From Methylocystis sp. (lineage in GTDB: Bacteria > Pseudomonadota > Alphaproteobacteria > Rhizobiales > Beijerinckiaceae), in assembly GCA_023253795.1 (NCBI GenBank), contig JALRFG010000081.1, positions 1 to 8,340 of the forward strand: DNA of 8,340 nt. The letters are read 5' to 3'. The notes below the pieces were generated by a model. That model made no database searches, was not told the DNA's origin, and saw only the letters and a program-made list of their open reading frames with translations. Positions 1-5,796 of this stretch are shown piece after piece; position 1 is the stretch's first letter; each line of letters begins with the position of its first letter. A program made the position numbers and the translations under genes.

Positions 1-151
1 ATGGCAACCTCGCAAAGAGATTGAATCAAATCAAAAGCGATTTGCCAAGATCAGATGATTAAATCAGACCTTCCCTAGATTGAAGTTATCGATAAATGGC
101 TGGGTCACCCAACCAATATTGTCGGGCCCTCGTGCCGTTCAGCGCAAATTT
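1..151. other. AT-rich intergenic stretch with short palindromes
   Basis: No coding frame is convincing here. The first 80 bases are clearly more AT-rich than the rest of the window and hold repeated GATT/AATC half-sites. Besides the FNR-like box there is a 6-bp inverted repeat, CAAATC (27-32) with GATTTG (39-44). There is also an 11-base palindrome, TGATT-A-AATCA (56-66), flanked by a direct repeat of ATCAGA (50-55 and 63-68). This looks like a regulatory region for a gene to the left, but no target is visible. Confidence 0.45.
21..34. promoter_or_regulatory. Candidate FNR/FixK-type binding site
   Basis: The sequence TTGAATCAAATCAA matches the FNR/FixK consensus TTGAT-N4-ATCAA at 9 of 10 defined positions; only the fifth base differs. 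It lies in an AT-rich stretch on the left side of the window. The nearest gene inside the window (minus strand, ending at 152) points away from it, so it would most naturally serve a gene starting left of position 1. A chance match in AT-rich DNA is possible. Confidence 0.35.
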
Positions 152-364
152 TCAGCCTGCGCAGACGGCGATCGCCTTCATCAAGGCCGATGTTTTGACG
201 ATCGTGCCATCCGATCCGCGGATTTCGATCGGCTCGAAATGTTTTTCAGCAATATGAAAAGCCGCATTGATCGCAAGATCAAGCGACATATAGGCCATGC
301 TCAGCCGCGAAGCGGGATGACGCGAATGGCTATCGCGATAGAGAACGCAGTAGGTTTCGTCCAT
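152..364 (-). CDS. Small conserved-looking protein of unknown function (70 aa)
   Basis: A 70-residue protein that I do not recognise. It starts MDETYCVLYRD and ends in TGA. The start at 364 is chosen over an upstream in-frame ATG at 388 because a near-perfect Shine-Dalgarno, AAGGGAGG (plus-strand 370-377), ends 5 nt before it; the longer form would run through that site. The protein is probably soluble, with no signal peptide or membrane segment. A basic, His/Ser-rich N-terminal part (residues 9-20) is followed by a likely amphipathic helix (about 25-45), a short strand-like stretch (FEPIEIRG, about 47-54) and a second helix. The overall look is a single alpha/beta domain. It is transcribed away from the hydrogenase operon, so any functional link is unproven. 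Coding status rests mainly on the ribosome binding site and plausible composition. Confidence 0.6.
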   Translation of the reverse strand: MDETYCVLYRDSHSRHPASRLSMAYMSLDLAINAAFHIAEKHFEPIEIRGSDGTIVKTSALMKAIAVCAG

Positions 365-369
365 TGTAA

Positions 370-377
370 CCTCCCTT
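370..377 (-). promoter_or_regulatory. Strong ribosome binding site deciding the start at 364
   Basis: On the minus strand this reads AAGGGAGG, with GGAGG ending 5 nt before the ATG at 364. It is the strongest Shine-Dalgarno match in the window and fixes the start of the 70-residue protein. Confidence 0.75.
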
Positions 378-404
378 CTCGGTTGCAAGAATCCATCTAC
401 GACT

Positions 405-432
405 ACCTTAGAAGTGACGAGATGTGCGTCAA
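405..432 (-). promoter_or_regulatory. Weak candidate sigma-70 promoter for the 70-aa gene
   Basis: On the minus strand TTGACG (427-432) matches a -35 box at 5 of 6 positions. After 16 nt comes TAAGGT (405-410), which matches a -10 box at only 3 of 6. The -10 lies about 40 nt before the ATG, a sensible distance. The poor -10 keeps this tentative. Confidence 0.25.
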
Positions 433-485
433 TGGCGCGAAGGGGCGTTTTGCAGATGGAGATATGGAAATTTTTGGTTAAGATG

Positions 486-513
486 GTGACTTGTCATAAG
501 AGATTGAAATAAT
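486..513 (+). promoter_or_regulatory. Weak candidate promoter for the hydrogenase operon
   Basis: GTGACT (486-491) is followed after 16 nt by AATAAT (508-513), matching the sigma-70 -35 and -10 boxes at 4/6 and 5/6 positions, in the only A/T-rich patch of the region. It would give a leader of about 250 nt before the hydB ATG. It is only a consensus match; the true promoter may be elsewhere between 365 and 767. Confidence 0.2.
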
Positions 514-724
514 AAGAAAAAAAGTGTTGCAATTTCGCCACTGTTGGGCGCAAATATTCATGCGTCTGTCTGATTGCGCCGAATCCGGGGGCCTGAACCA
601 TGCGTTTGTCGGGAAGTCGGCGCTTGTATCGCCCGCGGACATTGGCGGGGGCGAGCAAGTCCGTAATGATGTGGAAGGCGTAATGACGGCTTGGCCGGAG
701 AAGGCGCGGGCTCGTCATATGAAC

Positions 725-749
725 GGGTTTCTAAAGCGGGAAAGCCCGC
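725..749 (+). other. Small hairpin(s) just upstream of hydB
   Basis: GCGGG (736-740) pairs perfectly with CCCGC (745-749) around an AAAG loop. An alternative and mutually exclusive fold pairs GGGTTTC (725-731) with GAAAGCCC (740-747) with one bulged base. Both end 10-12 nt before the weak ribosome binding site GGAAAG (759-764) of hydB. Competing folds here could affect translation initiation, but the stems are short and may be chance. Confidence 0.25.
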
Positions 750-767
750 ACAGGGCGTGGAAAGCGG

Positions 768-1886
<1,119 letters not shown>

Positions 1887-1895
1887 GAGACAGCT

Positions 1896-2357
1896 ATGGA
1901 AACATTGGAGCAGATGCTGGGCGCGCATCCCTTTTTCGCCGGCCTCGATCCGTCCTTCATCGGACTGGCCAGCGGCTGTGCGCATGATGTGTCGTTCGCT
2001 GCCGGCGAATTCATTTGTCATGAGGGCGACGCCGCCGACCGTTTTTATCTGGTGCGCGAAGGACATGTCGCGCTGCAGATATCTGCGCCGGGCCGTGGTG
2101 TAGCCACTTTTCTGACAGTGGGACCAGGAGAAGTGTTCGGCATTAACTGGCTCGCGCCGCCCTATCGCTGGTCCTATGACGCCCGCACAGTTGAAAAAAC
2201 CCATGCTGTGGCGCTCGACGCCACCTGTCTCCGCGTTAAATGCGAAAATGAGCCGGCGTTGGGCTATGCATTGACCAAGCGCGTTCTGCCGGTGTTGATC
2301 GAGCGGCTACATGCGTGTCGCACGCAGCTTCTCGATCTCTACGGCGTGCCATCTTGA
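1896..2357 (+). CDS. Stand-alone cyclic-nucleotide-binding-domain protein in hydrogenase operon
   Basis: A 153-residue protein made of a single cAMP-binding-like beta-roll (about residues 10-115) followed by an alpha-helical tail (about 120-150). CRP-fold signatures are visible: GDAADRFYLVREGHV (44-58) and the GEVFG phosphate-binding-cassette start (78-82). The helix-turn-helix domain of CRP/FNR regulators is absent, because the protein ends right after the C-helix. Where CRP has the cAMP-phosphate arginine (RSA), this one appears to read YDA (94-96) after a PPYRW motif (88-92). It may therefore bind another ligand, or cAMP differently. It starts 9 nt after hydB behind GAGAGA (1885-1890), and its TGA overlaps the hydG ATG by one base, so it is co-transcribed and probably translationally coupled with the hydrogenase. 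I infer a sensor or assembly partner of the enzyme; direct transcription control is unlikely. Confidence 0.85.
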   Translation: METLEQMLGAHPFFAGLDPSFIGLASGCAHDVSFAAGEFICHEGDAADRFYLVREGHVALQISAPGRGVATFLTVGPGEVFGINWLAPPYRWSYDARTVEKTHAVALDATCLRVKCENEPALGYALTKRVLPVLIERLHACRTQLLDLYGVPS

Positions 2358-3220
2358 TGGCCCTCATGTCAGCACACAGGCTTTCGACCACATCTGGCTG
2401 CGGCGTTCCGGCGGACGTGCCGCGATTGGGCTATGTGCGCGGCCGTCGCAGCGACGCGCCGGGCGTCTGGACGCTGGATATTGAAATGGCGGATGACGCG
2501 CCATGTGATTTTGCGCCCGGACAGTTCAACATGCTTACCGCTTTCGGCGTCGGCGAGGCGGCGATCAGCATTAGCGGCGCGCCCGGCGGTGAGCGTCTCA
2601 TTCACACGATCCGCGATGTCGGTCCCGTCTCTCATGCGCTCGCCAATCTTGCGCCGGGCGATCCGATTGGCGTGCGCGGACCGTTTGGCGTCGGTTGGCC
2701 AATGGCGACGCCGGGCTCGGATGTGCTCATCATCGCCGGCGGTCTGGGCCTCGCGCCATTGCGGCCATCAATTTACGATATTCTGGCGCGTCGCGATGCT
2801 TTCGGAGCCGTGACGCTGCTTTATGGATCGCGTCGTCCCGAGGATATTGTGTTTCATGCCGAGGTCGAGGCGTGGCGACGAGAGAAAAAGATCAATATTG
2901 AACTGACGGTCGATCACGCCGGCGTCGATTGGCGCGGACATGTCGGCGTTGTCACGGGCCTTCTCCCGCGGGTTCAGCTTGACCCGTCGCGCGCCATTGC
3001 GCTGTTGTGCGGGCCGGAAGTGATGATGCGCTTTGTCGGCGCCGCCTTGACCGAACAGGGTCTCGACGCGACTAAAATCTTTGTCTCGATGGAGCGCAAT
3101 ATGAAATGCGCCATTGGACACTGCGGACATTGCCAGTTGGGGCCAACTTTTATTTGTCGTGACGGCCCTGTGTTCACCTATGAGCGCATGCGGCCGCTGA
3201 TGTCCGTCAAGGAGCTGTGA
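2357..3220 (+). CDS. hydG: Group 3b [NiFe] hydrogenase gamma subunit, FAD/NAD(P)-binding diaphorase (HydG-like)
   Basis: Flavoprotein subunit passing electrons between the hydrogenase iron-sulfur chain and NAD(P)H, in the ferredoxin-NADP reductase/PyrK-like superfamily. It has 287 residues. An N-terminal FAD-binding beta-barrel (about 22-115) includes PGQFNML (54-60) and AISIS (69-73), in the place of the usual flavin-binding RxYS motif. A nucleotide-binding Rossmann domain (about 120-245) carries GGLGLAPLRP (128-137) and CGPEVMM (218-224). A C-terminal [2Fe-2S] centre has C251, C256, C259 and C267 (CAIGHCGHC, then FIC), spaced as in PyrK. The start at 2357 is inferred from the TGATG overlap with the preceding stop; ATG 2366 or an upstream in-frame start at 2315 are alternatives. 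There is no clear Shine-Dalgarno, which fits translational re-initiation. It lies 1 nt before hydD. Confidence 0.9.
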   Translation: MALMSAHRLSTTSGCGVPADVPRLGYVRGRRSDAPGVWTLDIEMADDAPCDFAPGQFNMLTAFGVGEAAISISGAPGGERLIHTIRDVGPVSHALANLAPGDPIGVRGPFGVGWPMATPGSDVLIIAGGLGLAPLRPSIYDILARRDAFGAVTLLYGSRRPEDIVFHAEVEAWRREKKINIELTVDHAGVDWRGHVGVVTGLLPRVQLDPSRAIALLCGPEVMMRFVGAALTEQGLDATKIFVSMERNMKCAIGHCGHCQLGPTFICRDGPVFTYERMRPLMSVKEL

Positions 3221-3221
3221 C

Positions 3222-4016
3222 ATGACGGGCCGACACAAGCGACCACGGCTGGCCGTCTGGAAATTCGCTTCCTGCGATGGCTGCCAGCTTAGCTTGCTCG
3301 ATTGCGAGGATGAGATTCTCGCGCTGGCGGAAGCGGTTGATATCGCCTATTTCCCAGAAGCGACCCGCTCTGAGATCAGCGGTCATTACGATATTTCGCT
3401 GGTTGAGGGTTCCATCACCACCGCGCATGACGCCGTCCGCATTCAAGAGGTGCGACGGCGCTCGACCAAACTGATTGTGATCGGGGCCTGCGCCACCTCG
3501 GGCGGCATTCAGGCGTTGCGGAATTTTTCGGATGTAAAAGAATACACCCGCATCGTCTATGCGCGGCCGGATTATATTGAAACGCTGGCGACATCGACGC
3601 CGATTTCCGATCATGTGCGCGTTGATTTCGAGCTGCGTGGCTGCCCGATCAACAAGCATCAGCTGGTCGAGGTGCTCGGCGCCTTTCTTGTCGGTCGGCG
3701 CCCCGCGACGCCGGCGCATAGCGTTTGCGTGGAGTGCAAGCTCAAGGGAAACGCCTGCGTTATGGTCGCCCATGACGCGCCGTGTCTTGGTCCCGTCACC
3801 CATGCCGGCTGCGGCGCGCTTTGCCCCTCCTATAATCGTGGCTGCTATGGCTGTTTTGGCCCCAAGGAAACGCCTAACGCTCCGGCTCTGAGCGCAAAAT
3901 TGTCCGAACTGGGGATGGATCAGCGCGCGTTGGCGCGGCTCTATTCAACTTTCAATGCGAACGCCGACGCGTTCCGGCAGGAAAGCGAACGACATGACCA
4001 AGACGGTCAAGGTTGA
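3222..4016 (+). CDS. hydD: Group 3b [NiFe] hydrogenase delta (small) subunit (HydD-like)
   Basis: Small subunit of the NiFe core, relaying electrons from the NiFe site to the diaphorase through three probable [4Fe-4S] clusters. It has 264 residues. Proximal-cluster ligands are C18 and C21 (SCDGCQ), C90 (GACATSGG) and C141 (RGCP), the standard pattern of the NADH dehydrogenase 20-kDa/hydrogenase small-subunit family. Eight more cysteines (169, 172, 179, 188, 197, 201, 208, 211) are enough for two further [4Fe-4S] clusters. There is no twin-arginine signal peptide, which separates it from membrane-bound uptake hydrogenases and places it in the cytosol. The start is well supported by AAGGAG (3209-3214), 7 nt before the ATG. 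The 3' end overlaps hydA by 23 nt. The C-terminal 15 residues are polar and probably disordered. Confidence 0.93.
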   Translation: MTGRHKRPRLAVWKFASCDGCQLSLLDCEDEILALAEAVDIAYFPEATRSEISGHYDISLVEGSITTAHDAVRIQEVRRRSTKLIVIGACATSGGIQALRNFSDVKEYTRIVYARPDYIETLATSTPISDHVRVDFELRGCPINKHQLVEVLGAFLVGRRPATPAHSVCVECKLKGNACVMVAHDAPCLGPVTHAGCGALCPSYNRGCYGCFGPKETPNAPALSAKLSELGMDQRALARLYSTFNANADAFRQESERHDQDGQG

Positions 4017-5283
4017 CGTTCTCGCCCGCGTCGAGGGCGAAGGCGGACTTAAGGTCACGATCCGCGATGGCGTCGTTCGCAGCGCGGAATTGAATATTTT
4101 TGAGCCGCCACGGTTTTTCGAGGCTTTCCTGCGCGGCCGGGATTTCAGCGAAGCGCCGGATATCGTCGCGCGCATCTGCGGCATCTGCCCGGTCGCCTAT
4201 CAGATGAGCGCGGTTCATGCGCTGGAGAATATCCATGGCGTGACATTGTCGCCGCAACTGCGCGCTTTGCGGCGGCTGCTTTATTGCGGCGAATGGATCG
4301 AGTCGCATGTCTTGCACATCTATATGCTGCATGCGCCGGATTTTCTGGGCTATGCCGGCGGCGTCGAGATGGCGCGCGATCATGGCGATCTTGTGCGCCA
4401 GGGTTTGCAGCTCAAGAAAGTCGGAAATGAAATTCTGAATTTTCTGGGCGGTCGCGAGATTCATCCGATCAATGTCCGCGTTGGCGGTTTTCATCGCGCG
4501 CCGCGCAAGAAGGAATTTGCGCCGCTGGCCGAGCGGCTGAAATGGGCGCGCGACGCCGCGCTCGCCACGGTGCACTGGGCCGGAACGTTAGAGTTCCCGG
4601 AACGTGAGCGTGATTACACTTTCGTGGCGTTGCGACATGATCAGGAGTACCCCTTCAACGAAGGGCGGATCGTCTCCAATCGCGGTCTCGATATTTCCGC
4701 CGACGATTACGACAAGCATTTCGAAGAAATCCATGTGCCGCAATCGACGGCGCTGCATTCGCGGTTTCGCGACACCGGCGCGGCCTATCTGGTGGGGCCG
4801 TTGGCGCGTTACAGCCTGAATTTCGACCGTCTGTCGCCTCTGGCGCAGGAGGCGGCGCGCGCCGCCGGGCTTGAGCGCACCTGCCGCAATCCCTACCGCA
4901 GCATTATCGTGCGCGCGGTCGAAACGCTTTATGCCGTCGATGAGGCGTTGCGGGTGATTGAAGCCTATGAAGAGCCTGATCGGTCTTTTGTCGCCATTGA
5001 GCCGCGCAAAGGCGAAGGCTGTGCGGCGACCGAAGCGCCGCGCGGCTTGCTCTATCATCGTTATCGGCTGGAAAAAGACGGAACCATCGCCGAGGCGCAG
5101 ATCGTGCCGCCGACATCACAAAATCAGGCGAGCGTCGAAGAGGATCTTGTCGAATTTATCGGCGGTTTTCTTGATCTCCCCGAAGAGGCGCTACGGCATC
5201 GCTGCGAGCAGACGGTGCGCAATTACGACCCCTGCATCTCCTGCGCCACGCATTTCCTGCGCCTCGACATTGATCGCGGTTAG
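3994..5283 (+). CDS. hydA: Group 3b [NiFe] hydrogenase alpha (large, catalytic) subunit (HydA-like)
   Basis: Catalytic subunit that binds the NiFe(CN)2CO site and interconverts H2 with protons and electrons, here linked to NAD(P)(H). It has 429 residues from the ATG at 3994. That start begins MTKTVKVDVLARVEGEG, the conserved family N-terminus, and AGGAAAG (3979-3985) lies 8 nt ahead; an in-frame ATG at 3955 would add 13 residues with no family support. The nickel ligands are all present: C62 and C65 in RICGICP and C414 and C417 in DPCISCATH. The motifs match group 3 rather than group 1 or 2 enzymes. After H420 there is a 9-residue tail (FLRLDIDRG), the peptide expected to be removed by the maturation protease encoded next. 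The hydD overlap suggests coupled translation at near-equal amounts. Group 3b is preferred over 3d (HoxH) because of the HydB-HydG-HydD partners. Confidence 0.95.
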   Translation: MTKTVKVDVLARVEGEGGLKVTIRDGVVRSAELNIFEPPRFFEAFLRGRDFSEAPDIVARICGICPVAYQMSAVHALENIHGVTLSPQLRALRRLLYCGEWIESHVLHIYMLHAPDFLGYAGGVEMARDHGDLVRQGLQLKKVGNEILNFLGGREIHPINVRVGGFHRAPRKKEFAPLAERLKWARDAALATVHWAGTLEFPERERDYTFVALRHDQEYPFNEGRIVSNRGLDISADDYDKHFEEIHVPQSTALHSRFRDTGAAYLVGPLARYSLNFDRLSPLAQEAARAAGLERTCRNPYRSIIVRAVETLYAVDEALRVIEAYEEPDRSFVAIEPRKGEGCAATEAPRGLLYHRYRLEKDGTIAEAQIVPPTSQNQASVEEDLVEFIGGFLDLPEEALRHRCEQTVRNYDPCISCATHFLRLDIDRG

Positions 5284-5285
5284 CG

Positions 5286-5771
5286 GTGTCGCCGGGGTGT
5301 GAAACGATTGTTGTGATTGGCGTCGGTAATTCGACGCGTGGCGATGACGCGATTGGCGGCCTGGCGGCGCAGGCCTTGGCGAGGATGCCGTTGCCGGAAA
5401 TTCGTGTCGTCGAAGTTAAAGGCGACGCTACCCAATTGCTGGAGGCTCTCATCAGCGCCGCGGACGTGATCGTGATCGACGCCTGCCAATCCGGCGCGGC
5501 TGCCGGAACAATACATCGTTACGATGCGGCGCAAGAGCGCGTGCCTGCAAATATTGGCTGTGTCAGCTCGCATGGCTTTGGGCTGGCGGCGGCGCTCGAA
5601 CTGGCGCGAACATTTGATCAATTGCCGGGTCGATGCGTCGTTCTCGCCGTCGAGGGCGAAAACTTTACCCATGGTGCGCCACTCTCGCCGCCAGTGGCTG
5701 CATGTTTTGATGCGCTGCTGAGGCGTGTTGAGCAGGAAATCGGACATATGCGACAGGCGTCCGCGCTATAG
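5286..5771 (+). CDS. Hydrogenase maturation protease (HyaD/HybD/HycI family)
   Basis: Nickel-dependent endopeptidase that clips the C-terminal tail of the large subunit once nickel is in place, allowing the active site to close. It has 161 residues, typical for the family. The N-terminal GVGNSTRGDDAIG (12-24) is the family signature. D21 aligns with the nickel-ligand glutamate of E. coli HybD, D65 (VIVIDA) with its aspartate, and H96 (SSHGFGL) with its histidine, so all three metal-ligand positions are filled. The start is a GTG two bases after the hydA stop; no ATG is available before the signature motif, and the Shine-Dalgarno is weak, so coupling to hydA is likely. Its place directly behind hydA makes HydA its obvious substrate. 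It is the last gene of the operon. Confidence 0.92.
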   Translation: MSPGCETIVVIGVGNSTRGDDAIGGLAAQALARMPLPEIRVVEVKGDATQLLEALISAADVIVIDACQSGAAAGTIHRYDAAQERVPANIGCVSSHGFGLAAALELARTFDQLPGRCVVLAVEGENFTHGAPLSPPVAACFDALLRRVEQEIGHMRQASAL

Positions 5772-5796
5772 GCGGCAGAAGACGCGGGCGGGGCGT
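5772..5796. other. Convergent 25-nt gap without an obvious terminator
   Basis: The hydrogenase operon and ygiQ converge here with 25 nt between their stop codons. No GC-rich hairpin with a T-tract is visible for either direction. A 7-bp inverted repeat (CGTTTTT 5814-5820, AAAAACG 5824-5830, ATG loop) lies inside the 3' end of ygiQ, but its stem is AT-rich and no T-run follows it on either strand. Confidence 0.4.

Larger units (their letters stand above)
365..767. other. Divergent intergenic region upstream of the hydrogenase operon
   Basis: About 400 bases lie between the divergent 70-aa gene and hydB. Short frames exist here, for example a GTG-started one at 524-775 that overlaps hydB by 8 nt, but they lack a good ribosome binding site and their translations look like noise. 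The middle part (about 490-525) is A-rich. I found no convincing sigma-54 (GG-N10-GC with TGGCAC context) or FNR box on either strand. This region should carry the operon promoter and leader. Confidence 0.5.

Noticed and set aside
431..452. Possible sigma-54 promoter (TGGCGCG...TTTTGCA)
   Set aside because: The GG and GC elements are 16 bases apart instead of the required 10.
80..481. Plus-strand TTG-started open frame of 133 codons
   Set aside because: It has a rare start codon and no Shine-Dalgarno, and it runs antisense to the 70-aa gene, which has a strong ribosome binding site.
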